From assembly GCA_027487435.1 (NCBI GenBank), contig JAIYDP010000384.1, positions 1 to 64,000 on the forward strand: a stretch of DNA of 64,000 bases, read 5' to 3'. Positions within the stretch are counted from its first letter, which is position 1. Each line of letters begins with the position of its first letter. Shown here in pieces: positions 8,790-17,762 of the stretch. A program made the translations under genes and the position numbers. Origin of the DNA: Verrucomicrobiaceae bacterium. Lineage in GTDB: Bacteria; Verrucomicrobiota; Verrucomicrobiia; Verrucomicrobiales; Akkermansiaceae. A model generated the notes under the pieces. The model was not told the origin of the DNA. It ran no database searches and worked only from the letters and a program-made list of their open reading frames with translations.

Positions 8790-9484
8790 ATCATAAGACG
8801 AAAATTGTCCTAATCTATCTAGCGACGGCAGTGTTTTGTGCCGGAATCATCAAAACGGCATTTTGGGTGCGTGATGGTTTGTCTGATCGCGCCAAGCCCT
8901 ACGTGACAAATGTTGGCGCGGAAAAAGTAGCGGTTTTTTTCCCCATTTCACAAGACTTCAGCGCCAAAAATCAAAAGGGTGATGAAGTGCAACTCTCTTC
9001 GCTCAAAGGCAAGGTTTGGGTGGTATGCGAATTCTTTGCCGTTTGCCCTCAATGCGCCATGCGAAACGGAGCAGAACTTCGTCAACTCATTGAGACTTTC
9101 GGCTCAGATCCTGATTTTCAACTGGTTTGTGTTTCCATCGATCCCATGGAGGACTCGGTTGAGAAAATTGCCGAATACGCCTCCTTGTTGAATGCCGATG
9201 CAAAAAATTGGTGGTTTCTCACCAATGGCGATACGGCATCGACGCATAAATTCATGGAGAAAAGCATGAAATTTTTCACCCCTAAGCTGCGCACCGATCC
9301 GGCGGACATCGAGAGCAATGGGAAGTATCAACATGACCTTGGGTTAGCTCTTGTGAATTCGAATTACGAAGTCGTTGGGAAATGGCCATTGGCGGAGTCT
9401 CGTGATTTGAGTCCTGCCCGCTATGAGGAGGTCAAACAAAATATGTATCAACGCATTCGCCAAGAATTAGATCGCAAGCCATGA
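8786..9484 (+). CDS. SCO1/SenC-like protein with CPQC motif
   Basis: This is a 232-residue thioredoxin-fold protein with an N-terminal signal anchor (IVLIYLATAVFCAGIIKTAF). A SCO-type core follows: LSSLKGKVWVVCEFFAVCPQCAMRNG, then VCVSIDP, and a histidine in YQHDLGLALVNS at the position of the SCO metal-binding His. The cysteine pair is spaced as CxxC rather than the canonical CxxxC. It is coupled by ATGA overlaps to the preceding SCO paralogue and to the DUF420 gene. The expected role is periplasmic copper delivery or thiol reduction during cytochrome c oxidase assembly. Confidence 0.8.
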   Translation: MNHKTKIVLIYLATAVFCAGIIKTAFWVRDGLSDRAKPYVTNVGAEKVAVFFPISQDFSAKNQKGDEVQLSSLKGKVWVVCEFFAVCPQCAMRNGAELRQLIETFGSDPDFQLVCVSIDPMEDSVEKIAEYASLLNADAKNWWFLTNGDTASTHKFMEKSMKFFTPKLRTDPADIESNGKYQHDLGLALVNSNYEVVGKWPLAESRDLSPARYEEVKQNMYQRIRQELDRKP

Positions 9485-10023
9485 GTCAGTTATCACCACA
9501 AAAATTAATCGTTCTACGTCGAGTCGTATGGGGTCTCACCGTTGTTGTTTTGCTCCTCGTCGGAATGATGCGACGTCCCGAATTCAAAATCTCGCTACCC
9601 GATGGCATATCGTTGGCATTTTTGCCTGCCGTTCACGCGGTGCTCAATACGTTCGTCGCTGTATGCCTGATTCTCGGATTGGTCGCCATCAAGCGAGGTG
9701 CCATTCATGCCCACAAACGATGGATCACCGCAGCGATGTGCCTTTCTATCGTTTTTTTGCTTTGCTATGTCAGTTATCATTTCACCAACGAAGCCACTCG
9801 TTATGGCGGGGTCGGCTTCAACCGTGCCGTCTATTTTTTCTTACTGATTAGCCACATCTCCTTCGCGGCACTTAGTTTTCCATTCATCCTTTTCACCTAC
9901 CTTGAGGGATGGGCGAATCGCCGTGAAGCACACAAAAAGCTCGCCAAGTTGACATTTCCCATGTGGTTGTATGTTGCGGTCACTGGCCCAATTTGTTACA
10001 TGATGCTTCGCCCCTATTACTGA
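9481..10023 (+). CDS. DUF420 membrane protein
   Basis: This is a 180-residue integral membrane protein with about four to five hydrophobic helices. It fits DUF420: histidines and aromatic residues near helix ends (PAVHAVLNTFV, HKRWITAAM, YVSYHFTNE) and a C-terminal YVAVTGPICYMML helix. DUF420 proteins are associated with heme-copper oxidase biogenesis in other bacteria. It is the last gene of the SCO-SCO-DUF420 unit, overlapping its neighbour by ATGA, with hisD 10 bp downstream. Confidence 0.8.
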   Translation: MSQLSPQKLIVLRRVVWGLTVVVLLLVGMMRRPEFKISLPDGISLAFLPAVHAVLNTFVAVCLILGLVAIKRGAIHAHKRWITAAMCLSIVFLLCYVSYHFTNEATRYGGVGFNRAVYFFLLISHISFAALSFPFILFTYLEGWANRREAHKKLAKLTFPMWLYVAVTGPICYMMLRPYY

Positions 10024-10033
10024 TTTTCTTTCC

Positions 10034-11338
10034 ATGAAATTACTCTCTTACAAAGAACCAAACTTCGCTGACTTTGCTGCTACGATGAAACGCCGCGCCG
10101 TGCCGGCAAATGACCTGCGCGAAACTGTCGCCACCATCATCGAAAATGTTTCTCTCAACGGTGATGCAGCACTCATTGAATACACCGAAAAATTTGACCG
10201 TTGCAAGCTCTCTGCTGATGGATTGTTCGTAACCAAAAAAGAACGTCTCGCAGCTCGCAAGTCAGTTTCCGCATCCACGCACGAAGCTATTGCTGCGAGT
10301 TTGGCAAACATCCATGCTTTTGCCGCGCGCAGTATGAAAAAAGACTGGAAGTACAAAAACGTTCAAGGTGCCGAATGTGGCGAACGTTTTCGTCCATTTG
10401 ATCGCGTCGGTGTCTATGTTCCAGGCGGAAAAGCTCCACTCGTTTCTACCGCACTGATGACCGCTGGCTTTGCCCAAGCAGTAGGCGTGCCGCAGATCCT
10501 TGCGGCTACTCCTTGTGGTGCGGATGGTTCGATCAATCCGGCACTGCTTGCTGCGCTAGACGCTGCTGGCGTTACCGAAATCCTCAAGGTCGGTGGGGCA
10601 CAAGCCATCGCGGCGATGGCTCTAGGAACCGCATCAGTCAAGCCGGTGGATCGGATCTTCGGTCCAGGGAATCGTTTCGTTGTCGAAGCGAAACGCCAAA
10701 TGGTGGGTGCCGTCTCGATCGATTTACTGCCTGGGCCCAGTGAGATTTTGATTTTATCGGATGCGACGGGTGACCCACGGTGCATTGCCGCAGACATTCT
10801 CGCGCAAGCCGAACACGGTGGCGATAGTCAAGTCGGATTGCTCTGCACCTCGATGCCATTGATTCGTGCAGTGATGAGTGAAATCGAAGTTCAACTCGCT
10901 TCGTTAGGTCGCTCATCCATCATCCAAGAGGTGTTAGATCAAGGCACCTTTATGGTGCACGTGAAAAACATGAAGCAAGGCATACAGCTCTGCAATGACT
11001 ACGCGCCGGAGCACTTGTCATTGTTGAGCGAAAATGAAGACGCGGTGTGCGAAGCGATTTCCACAGCAGGTGCGATTTATCTAGGCAATCGATCTCCCGT
11101 AGCCGTTGGTGACTTTCTTGCTGGCCCAAGTCACACGTTGCCAACTGGTGGCGCTGGTCGCTCGTTTTCTGGGCTGCGTGCGGATCAATTTCAACGCCGC
11201 ACCAGCATCGTCAAGCTTACCGCTTCTGCGGTGAAGAAGTCCTTGCCCTTTGTAGAAGAATTTGCGCGCATCGAAGGTCTCGACGCCCACGGGAAATCGG
11301 TAGCAATCCGCCTCGACAAGGAATCCGCTCGCTACTAG
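10034..11338 (+). CDS. hisD: Histidinol dehydrogenase
   Basis: This enzyme catalyses the last two oxidation steps of histidine biosynthesis (L-histidinol to L-histidine, NAD and Zn dependent). The 434 residues match the family. Visible motifs are RVGVYVPGGKAPLVST, the cofactor region GGAQAIAAMALGT, FGPGNRFVVEAK, DLLPGPSEILI, the AEHGGDSQ metal/catalytic segment, DYAPEHL, and GPSHTLPTGGAGRSFSGL. It starts at ATG 10034, 10 bp after the DUF420 stop, so it may be cotranscribed with the SCO genes. No other his gene is in the window. Confidence 0.97.
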   Translation: MKLLSYKEPNFADFAATMKRRAVPANDLRETVATIIENVSLNGDAALIEYTEKFDRCKLSADGLFVTKKERLAARKSVSASTHEAIAASLANIHAFAARSMKKDWKYKNVQGAECGERFRPFDRVGVYVPGGKAPLVSTALMTAGFAQAVGVPQILAATPCGADGSINPALLAALDAAGVTEILKVGGAQAIAAMALGTASVKPVDRIFGPGNRFVVEAKRQMVGAVSIDLLPGPSEILILSDATGDPRCIAADILAQAEHGGDSQVGLLCTSMPLIRAVMSEIEVQLASLGRSSIIQEVLDQGTFMVHVKNMKQGIQLCNDYAPEHLSLLSENEDAVCEAISTAGAIYLGNRSPVAVGDFLAGPSHTLPTGGAGRSFSGLRADQFQRRTSIVKLTASAVKKSLPFVEEFARIEGLDAHGKSVAIRLDKESARY

Positions 11339-11348
11339 GATTTCCTTC

Positions 11349-11984
11349 GTGAAGCCCCCGCTACATAGACACAAAAAGTCCTATTCCTCACGGAGTATCA
11401 GCCGTAATGGCATTTTCTGTCCCTCATGCAAAGTCAAATTGGATGCATCACTCGATAGTTGTCCATCTTGTGGCTTCACTGGCCAACACACCATAACCAT
11501 GTTTGGTCTCCAGGCTCCAGCAATGGAAGCAATCGTAGATCCAAAGGATTTTTGGACGACCCAGCAGAAAAAAAGCATCTTGCAATCCATTGCTCGCTTC
11601 CAAAAGAAATTCCCGCAACTTCGTCTCGCCTTCCTCTTTACTGATGTTCCGGCTCACTACGATTTTCATTTGTATGCCTACTGGTATTGCAATGTGGCAC
11701 CACTGGGGCCAGACGAGCAGACCGAAGATCGCTTATGGACGATTCTTTTTGCCTACGATACCAAAATGCACCGCATGGCGGTAGTGCCCTGTTACAAAAT
11801 CGAGCCTTTTGTTTCTGAGGATCAATGGGATACCTTATTGCGTGCGACACAAAACAGTTGGAAGCTACGAGATACCTGTGGCATCGAGTGTTTTATTTCA
11901 TTGCTTCGTGAATGTTTGATCGACGTTAGCCAAAGATTCAAAAGGGTTGTCAATCGTGGTAAGGGAAACGTGATAGGATCATGA
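11349..11984 (+). CDS. Zinc-ribbon protein, TPM-like
   Basis: This 211-residue protein begins with a zinc ribbon (FCPSCK ... SCPSCG, about residues 23-43). An alpha/beta region follows (FWTTQQKKSILQSIARFQKKFPQLRLAFLFTDV) that resembles TPM-phosphatase-like domains. No signal peptide is evident, so it is probably cytoplasmic. The start is GTG 11349 with AGGA upstream. It overlaps the next TPM-like gene by ATGA, and the two probably act together. The function is unknown; the TPM assignment rests on overall pattern only. Confidence 0.6.
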   Translation: MKPPLHRHKKSYSSRSISRNGIFCPSCKVKLDASLDSCPSCGFTGQHTITMFGLQAPAMEAIVDPKDFWTTQQKKSILQSIARFQKKFPQLRLAFLFTDVPAHYDFHLYAYWYCNVAPLGPDEQTEDRLWTILFAYDTKMHRMAVVPCYKIEPFVSEDQWDTLLRATQNSWKLRDTCGIECFISLLRECLIDVSQRFKRVVNRGKGNVIGS

Positions 11985-12754
11985 ATCTGGTTTTTTCTCT
12001 ACTTGTGGTGCTTCTTGTGACCTTTCCGCTTCGCGGTGAAAGAATGTTAGAAAAATTGCCGCCGCGTCCTTTGTCGGGAGTCAGTGATGTGAGCAACTGG
12101 TTAACAAAAATGGAAAAAAAATCATGGAAATCTCGGATCGATGCTTTACTAGCGGAGTCGGACATCGAAATGATTATCATGATCGTGCCGATGGCAAACG
12201 CCAACGATATTCCCGTTGATGTGCTGCTTCAACGTATTGCGCAGAATTGGGTCACCAAGAGTTGTTGTGGCATCATCGTTCATACACCCGGGCGTGCTGA
12301 TAGTCCTCGGGTCTTGATGACAGGCTCAGCCATTCAGGCAACCGAAAATACTCCAGCGGAGATTCGCGAAATGATCATAAAGATTGAACAGTTTTCGCAG
12401 CTAGAAAGCACGGATGATAAGCGCCTGAATGCTGCCTTTGAGGCATTAAAAGAGCAACTTCTGCCGTTTCGCGAAAACCTGACTCAGCTTGAAGTAATGA
12501 TCGACGAACAAAAAATCAATGCCTACTCCATCAATACTTCCATCGTCTTAAAACGAAAAATGAAGCTGATTGCGATAGGCTTTGGTGTCCCGTTGTTTCT
12601 CGCCGCTCTTGGTTATGGTTTTTACCGATGGCGTAAATATCATCAACCAGTGACTTTTCTTTCGACATCGCCACGCAAGCGATTTTGCTCCCCCTATGCT
12701 GGCGGGGGAGGCAGTTCCCTTTCATTCATTCGAGGAAAAAAACCAAGTCGATGA
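11981..12754 (+). CDS. Secreted/membrane TPM-domain-like protein
   Basis: This is a 257-residue protein with an N-terminal signal peptide (MNLVFSLLVVLLVTFPLRG). A TPM/YgcG-like domain follows (LTKMEKKSWKSRIDALLAESDIEMIIMIVPMAN ... WVTKSCCGIIVHTPG). A transmembrane helix lies near the C-terminus (KLIAIGFGVPLFLAALGYGFY), with a short basic tail. The likely topology is a periplasmic domain anchored in the inner membrane. It is translationally coupled to the zinc-ribbon gene. It converges on the minus-strand TIM-barrel gene with only 7 bp between stop codons. The biological role is unknown. Confidence 0.6.
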   Translation: MNLVFSLLVVLLVTFPLRGERMLEKLPPRPLSGVSDVSNWLTKMEKKSWKSRIDALLAESDIEMIIMIVPMANANDIPVDVLLQRIAQNWVTKSCCGIIVHTPGRADSPRVLMTGSAIQATENTPAEIREMIIKIEQFSQLESTDDKRLNAAFEALKEQLLPFRENLTQLEVMIDEQKINAYSINTSIVLKRKMKLIAIGFGVPLFLAALGYGFYRWRKYHQPVTFLSTSPRKRFCSPYAGGGGSSLSFIRGKKPSR

Positions 12755-12761
12755 GCTTTGT

Positions 12762-13766
12762 TTATGGCAAAAAACCACGCGCTTGGAGGTTGTTCAAACG
12801 CCTTGTTACATCGACCAAGCCATCAATGACCGTTTCTGTGTAAGTGCGACCATTGAGGGTATCGATGCCATGACCGGGCTCGATCTCGCGCAGTGCTCCG
12901 AGCGCCACATCTTCGTGATGAAATAGTTCGACAAATACTGTCTCTAACGAACCTGTTTTTGCTGCTGCTGCAAGAGTCGCGCCGATCCAACCGTCGTCTG
13001 TACTTAAGCAACCGCGTGTTGTTTTTGCCGACGCATGGAAAATACCGAGGTCGCCGGCGGCAGCAATGTCTGCGATCAGTTTTTCGTTCTCAGGAATGCT
13101 CAAGCCCGAATCACCACAGTGCGCTGCATCGACGAGAAGCTTGAAAAAATTTCGGCCAAGTTGCTGATTCGCCGCTCTCACGAACGACCATGCTTTGCCG
13201 AGATTTGTAAAGGTCTTGAACTCTCCTGGGCGCAGGAATTCGATGTGCCATGAGTCGATCGAGGAGTCGAGCAATCCGGACTCTTTGGCCGCGCGAATGT
13301 GAACTTTGACGTTTTGTGCTACCGCGGCATCGAAGTCGATGTCCACTGGGCCATTCATCCACTCTTCAATGGAGGTGGACGACACCGATACGGCGCCGTG
13401 AGTAAGCGCGGCACCGATGGATGATTTCAACTGAGCTACTACCGCATCTTCATCGGCAGGATTCATCGGGTTCGCACCACCTACCATCATGATCAAGTGG
13501 ACATCGAGCCCCAGAGCTTTGAGTCCAGCGATCATTTCGGCTGTTTCGGCCTCATCGGCACCTGGAAAAACCGAGATTTGTGTGCAAGTCGGACGAACGG
13601 GCGAGAGTTGGCAAATGCGATCCATTTCCGCGACGGATATCAAACGTCCGTCGGCTTCACGAGGAAATTTCCCGTCTTGATCAGGCAAGAGACCTCCCAC
13701 AAATTTGATGTGTGTGGGAACGACTCCTAACGCGATGCTTGGCAGAACCTTCAATGATGTATCCAT
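12762..13766 (-). CDS. TIM-barrel protein of unknown function (sugar-isomerase-like)
   Basis: This 334-residue protein has alternating strands and helices consistent with a TIM barrel. Strand-end motifs include LDVHLIMMVGGANPMNP, SWHIEFLRPGEF, KLLVDAAHCGDSG, LGIFHASAKTTRGCLSTDDGWIG and TVFVELFHHED. The acidic and histidine residues at strand ends (E, D-H-D, H, E-H-H) are reminiscent of metal-dependent xylose-isomerase-like/AP-endonuclease-2 barrels, but I do not recognise a specific family. There is no signal peptide. It stands alone, with a 77-bp gap to prfC and convergent with the TPM-like gene. Confidence 0.55.
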   Translation of the reverse strand: MDTSLKVLPSIALGVVPTHIKFVGGLLPDQDGKFPREADGRLISVAEMDRICQLSPVRPTCTQISVFPGADEAETAEMIAGLKALGLDVHLIMMVGGANPMNPADEDAVVAQLKSSIGAALTHGAVSVSSTSIEEWMNGPVDIDFDAAVAQNVKVHIRAAKESGLLDSSIDSWHIEFLRPGEFKTFTNLGKAWSFVRAANQQLGRNFFKLLVDAAHCGDSGLSIPENEKLIADIAAAGDLGIFHASAKTTRGCLSTDDGWIGATLAAAAKTGSLETVFVELFHHEDVALGALREIEPGHGIDTLNGRTYTETVIDGLVDVTRRLNNLQARGFLP

Positions 13767-13843
13767 GCGCTAGAAATACGCAAGCATGCAAAACTCGTCA
13801 AGCAATGCCTCATCGATTGCTAGAAAATTCCTTCACCCGGCGA

Positions 13844-15454
13844 TCACAGAGGCTGGATTTGGAAGGCATAGTCTTCATTTCGTTGCTCTAGCAAGTTGAG
13901 TAACCACGTATCTGAAAGGAAAACCACCCAATGTCCCAAGCCGTCTCGTGCGACCACTCCGCCCGAGGGAACTTGCAATTTCGGGTCTTCTTCTAGAGGT
14001 TCACCATCCTTGCGAGTGATCCAGCGCAGGCAATTCCACGGGGAAGACTCGATCCGGCATGGTGCGCCGTATTCGGTTTCGAGCCGATATTGCAAAACCT
14101 CAAATTGCAATGGCCCCACGGCGCCCAGTAGTGGCACGCGCTGCATGCTTGACGGAATCTCAAAGGCTTGGGCGAGCCCCTCTTTAAGCAGTTGGTCAAG
14201 ACCTTCACGGAAACGCTTGAATTTTTCTGTGCCGATGCATTGCACGTAACTGAAGCACTCCGGCGGAAAGCGCGGGATTTCCCGATACTGCAAATTTGCA
14301 TCCACCGCGATGGTGTCGCCAACGTGAAAATCGTAGTTTCCTACGAGTGCCACCACGTCACCAGGAAACGCATCATCCACCGTCTCGCGATCTTGTGCAA
14401 ACATTCGCTGGCTGTTCGAAAGTCGAATCTTTTTCCCAATCCGCGTGTGCGTGACGTTCATATCGCGCTCAAAAACGCCGGAAACCACTCGCACAAATGC
14501 AGCACGGTCGCGATGCTTGGGATTCATGTTCGCCTGGATCTTGAAGACGAAACCGGAAAAATTTTCATCCTCTGGTGTGACCTCGCGTTCACCCGCAAAG
14601 CGCGACGCCGGGGCGGGTGCGAGCTTCAAGAAGGCATCCAACATAAACTGCACGCCAAAGTTATTCATCGCAGATCCGAAGAAAATCGGCATCTGTTTGC
14701 CATCTAACACATCCTGCATTTCCAATGGCTGCGTCACCATATCGAGCAGTTCAATGTCGGCGCGTGCTTGCTCTAACACCAGATCATCCACCGTCCCGGT
14801 CAACGCCGCGTCATCGATGCCACCCGTTTTCACCGGGGATCGATAGGCTCCATGCGCGGTTCGCTCGAAGAGGTGAACTTCGCGCTTTTCGCGATCATAA
14901 ATCCCACGGAAGCGCGGCCCGTCGCCGAGCGGCCAATTGATGGGACAGGGGGCTAGACCAAGCACTTTTTCTAATTCATCGATCAATTCTAACGGCGGAC
15001 GCGAGGGTCGATCCATCTTATTGATGAAAACAAAAATGGGCACGCCGCGTTTGCGACAAACCTCAAAGAGTTTCAGCGTTTGCGCCTCGATGCCTTTCGC
15101 CGCATCCACCACCATCACTGCCGAGTCCACCGCAGTGAGCACTCGGTACGTATCCTCAGAAAAGTCTTTGTGACCGGGCGTGTCTAACAAATTTACGCAA
15201 CAGCCGCCGTATTCGAACTGCAATACCGTGGACGACACCGAGATGCCGCGTTGTTTTTCTAAATCCATCCAGTCACTCGTCGTGCTGCGTTGCGAGGCCC
15301 GCGCTGTCACACTACCTGCCAATTGCAAGGCGCCCCCGTAAAGCAGAAGCTTTTCCGTTAGGGTCGTTTTCCCTGCATCGGGGTGGGAGATGATGGCAAA
15401 GGTGCGACGCCGTGCAGTTTCGCGGAGTCGGGTGGTGGAATCAATTTCTGACAT
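13844..15454 (-). CDS. prfC: Peptide chain release factor 3 (GTPase)
   Basis: This is a translational GTPase that recycles RF1/RF2 from terminating ribosomes. It has the G1 loop SHPDAGKTTLTEK, the switch region ending in RGISVSSTV, G3 DTPGHKDF, G4 NKMD, an EF-Tu-like domain 2, and the RF3 C-terminal domain (LLGAVGPLQFEVLQYRLETEYG). The ORF track begins at 15493; ATG 15454 (MSEIDSTTRLRETARRRTFAI) is preferred because it gives the usual short N-terminus. The length is 536 residues, matching RF3 (about 530). It is divergent from the PBP2 gene. Confidence 0.96.
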   Translation of the reverse strand: MSEIDSTTRLRETARRRTFAIISHPDAGKTTLTEKLLLYGGALQLAGSVTARASQRSTTSDWMDLEKQRGISVSSTVLQFEYGGCCVNLLDTPGHKDFSEDTYRVLTAVDSAVMVVDAAKGIEAQTLKLFEVCRKRGVPIFVFINKMDRPSRPPLELIDELEKVLGLAPCPINWPLGDGPRFRGIYDREKREVHLFERTAHGAYRSPVKTGGIDDAALTGTVDDLVLEQARADIELLDMVTQPLEMQDVLDGKQMPIFFGSAMNNFGVQFMLDAFLKLAPAPASRFAGEREVTPEDENFSGFVFKIQANMNPKHRDRAAFVRVVSGVFERDMNVTHTRIGKKIRLSNSQRMFAQDRETVDDAFPGDVVALVGNYDFHVGDTIAVDANLQYREIPRFPPECFSYVQCIGTEKFKRFREGLDQLLKEGLAQAFEIPSSMQRVPLLGAVGPLQFEVLQYRLETEYGAPCRIESSPWNCLRWITRKDGEPLEEDPKLQVPSGGVVARDGLGHWVVFLSDTWLLNLLEQRNEDYAFQIQPL

Positions 15455-15560
15455 TGGCGCGCGCAGGCTGCTCGTTTCTGGAAAAAATGGCAAGGCGAAT
15501 GCGCGAGCACGTTTTCAGAGTTGCACGCGCGAAGTTGTCAGGTAGAATGAAGCACTAGCC

Positions 15561-17699
15561 ATGCGCGGAATCCGAATCATCACTTCACTTGCGTTTGCAG
15601 GCTCCTTGGCCGCGCAACCTTCCGCGGTGTCGCCTGCTCCTGCGACGGAAGCCGCTGCGGATGCATCGATCACCAATCTAAAAAATGCCCGTGTCATCAG
15701 CTTGGCGATCCCAGCACCACGAGGGCAAATCCTCGCTCGCGATGGCGAAGCCTTTGCGCAAAATCGTGTCGCCTTTCACCTCGCGTTGATGTTTCCCCAA
15801 TTTGAAAATGCCGATCAAAGCTTCGTGGTCGATTGGGCGCGCAAACGCTTGGCTGAACTGCGCGTCATTTTTCCGAAATGTGCTGAGAAAAGTGATGAAG
15901 AGTTATGGTCGCACTACCGACATCGCCGCTGGCTGCCGCTTTACCTTTCAGGCTTTCAAAACCGTAGCCAAGCCACCGAGCTCGCCAAAAAACTCGGACA
16001 GCGCAAAGACCTGGTGCTTTACCCGGTTTATGCCCGACATTACCCCGAAGATAGCCTCGCTGCCCACATCGTCGGTTACACGGGCAGCGTTGGCAAATTG
16101 CCCACCGGCCCGATCAATTTTAATGAGCCATTGTGGGAGCTTACCGAAGGCCGTTCTGGCTTAGAAATGCTCTACAACAAAAATCTCGCCGGCACTCCTG
16201 GCATGAAACGCCTTCTCTATAACAACGAGGGCGTGCAGCTCGCCGATGAAATGGTGCGCCCTGCCATCGCCGGCACCAACGTCGTTACGACCCTCAGCAT
16301 GAAGTGGCAACGCCATGCCGAAAAAGTCCTACGCGAGGGCAGTCAACGATCCGCGATGGTCGTTATTGATATTCAAACTGGCGAAATTCTGGTGATGGCC
16401 TCTCGGCCGTCGTTTGACTTGAATGAATTCGTCGGTGGGATCAATTCGGCTCGCTACAAGGAGCTCAACGAAGATCCCGCAGCGCCTTTATTTGGCCGTG
16501 CTTTTTCCGCTCAATACCCACCCGCTTCCACGTTCAAGTCTGTCGTTGCCTTAGCGGGCTTGCAATCTGAGGCAATCACCGAGAATAGCACCATCGATGC
16601 ACCGGCCTTCATTGAATTTCCGGGTCACAAAATCCGTAACGCTTCTGGTCGCGCGGAAGGCAGCATCGCCGTGCGCTTCGCCATGGCTCGCTCGACGAAC
16701 ACTTGGTTTGCGAAGTTGGGCATCGAGATCGGCCCTACGACTTTTCTCTCCATGGCGCGTCGCTGTGGTTACGGCGAACGCACAGGACTTCCCTTGATCG
16801 GCGAAGCCCCAGGCTTGTTGCCCACCAGAGAATGGATGCAGCAACATCACAAACGCGGATTCATGAATGGCGATACCGCCAACATGTCCATTGGCCAAGG
16901 CGTTTTGCTCGCTACCCCGCTACAAGTTTGCCAAGGCATGGCTGCGATCGGCAATGGCCGTGCGCTTCCTCGGTTGCATCTGATTCGCCAAGTCCAAGAC
17001 ACCCGCGGTAGAGTGGTGTTTCAGGCCATGCCGGAAACCCGCACACCGCTTGAACTAAGCGAAGCCGCTGTCACTGCGGTTCATCGCGGCATGCGCGATG
17101 TCATCAATGAAGGCTACGGCACCGGTCGCGCTGGCGGCTTAAGCTGGACAACGAATTGCGGGAAAACTGGCACCGCACAATGGGGGCCACCGTCGAAAAA
17201 TCAACGTCTTGCTTGGTTTGCGGGCTATTTTCCTTTCGAGAATCCTCGTTTTGCCTACGCTGTCGTCTATGAAGGCCGCCCAGGGCAAGTCATCAGTGGC
17301 GGACGCTACGCAGCTCCCTTGGTGAAAAATTTCTTTGATCCGCTCCGCAAGGAAATCGAAGAAATCATCGCACCACCGAAAAAAGCGATTGTGGTAAGTG
17401 CTGATTCTGGCGAAAGCAAAGATCCTTTGGTTCCTTCGACCATTGATCCGATTTCTCCTCCACAGGTCGCCATACCATTGCCAGAAGTCGATGGAGTATT
17501 GCGTGCTGTTCCTGTGCAAGTGGATCCACCGATCGTTGAAACCGTGGTGAATCCGCCTGCGAACAAAGAACCTGCTGGTTCCATCCCAACAACTGATTCG
17601 CAAGCGATGTCGGATCCTGACCCCGCTGCGCCACCACGAGTGAACATCGTCGAAGAAGTTGAAGAAACTGGTGACGAAATCGAATACGAAAACGAGTGA
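15561..17699 (+). CDS. mrdA: Penicillin-binding protein 2 (transpeptidase)
   Basis: This is a class B penicillin-binding protein, a DD-transpeptidase for cell elongation. It has an N-terminal hydrophobic anchor or signal, a dimerisation domain with PAPRGQILARDG, and transpeptidase motifs in order: SxxK in PPASTFKS (near residue 321), SxN in ARSTNTWF (near 378), and KTG in CGKTGTAQW (near 535). The N-terminal hydrophobic stretch is short and followed by an Ala/Pro-rich linker. The C-terminal 130 residues form a Pro/Val/Asp-rich low-complexity tail ending in an acidic EEVEETGDEIEYENE run, which is unusual for PBP2. No rodA or mreB genes are adjacent. Confidence 0.9.
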   Translation: MRGIRIITSLAFAGSLAAQPSAVSPAPATEAAADASITNLKNARVISLAIPAPRGQILARDGEAFAQNRVAFHLALMFPQFENADQSFVVDWARKRLAELRVIFPKCAEKSDEELWSHYRHRRWLPLYLSGFQNRSQATELAKKLGQRKDLVLYPVYARHYPEDSLAAHIVGYTGSVGKLPTGPINFNEPLWELTEGRSGLEMLYNKNLAGTPGMKRLLYNNEGVQLADEMVRPAIAGTNVVTTLSMKWQRHAEKVLREGSQRSAMVVIDIQTGEILVMASRPSFDLNEFVGGINSARYKELNEDPAAPLFGRAFSAQYPPASTFKSVVALAGLQSEAITENSTIDAPAFIEFPGHKIRNASGRAEGSIAVRFAMARSTNTWFAKLGIEIGPTTFLSMARRCGYGERTGLPLIGEAPGLLPTREWMQQHHKRGFMNGDTANMSIGQGVLLATPLQVCQGMAAIGNGRALPRLHLIRQVQDTRGRVVFQAMPETRTPLELSEAAVTAVHRGMRDVINEGYGTGRAGGLSWTTNCGKTGTAQWGPPSKNQRLAWFAGYFPFENPRFAYAVVYEGRPGQVISGGRYAAPLVKNFFDPLRKEIEEIIAPPKKAIVVSADSGESKDPLVPSTIDPISPPQVAIPLPEVDGVLRAVPVQVDPPIVETVVNPPANKEPAGSIPTTDSQAMSDPDPAAPPRVNIVEEVEETGDEIEYENE

Positions 17700-17762
17700 G
17701 GGTTGCCCAAGTTTATAGGAGAATGCTAGGTTTTGAAATACAGCACTTTCCTGAAAACAGCG

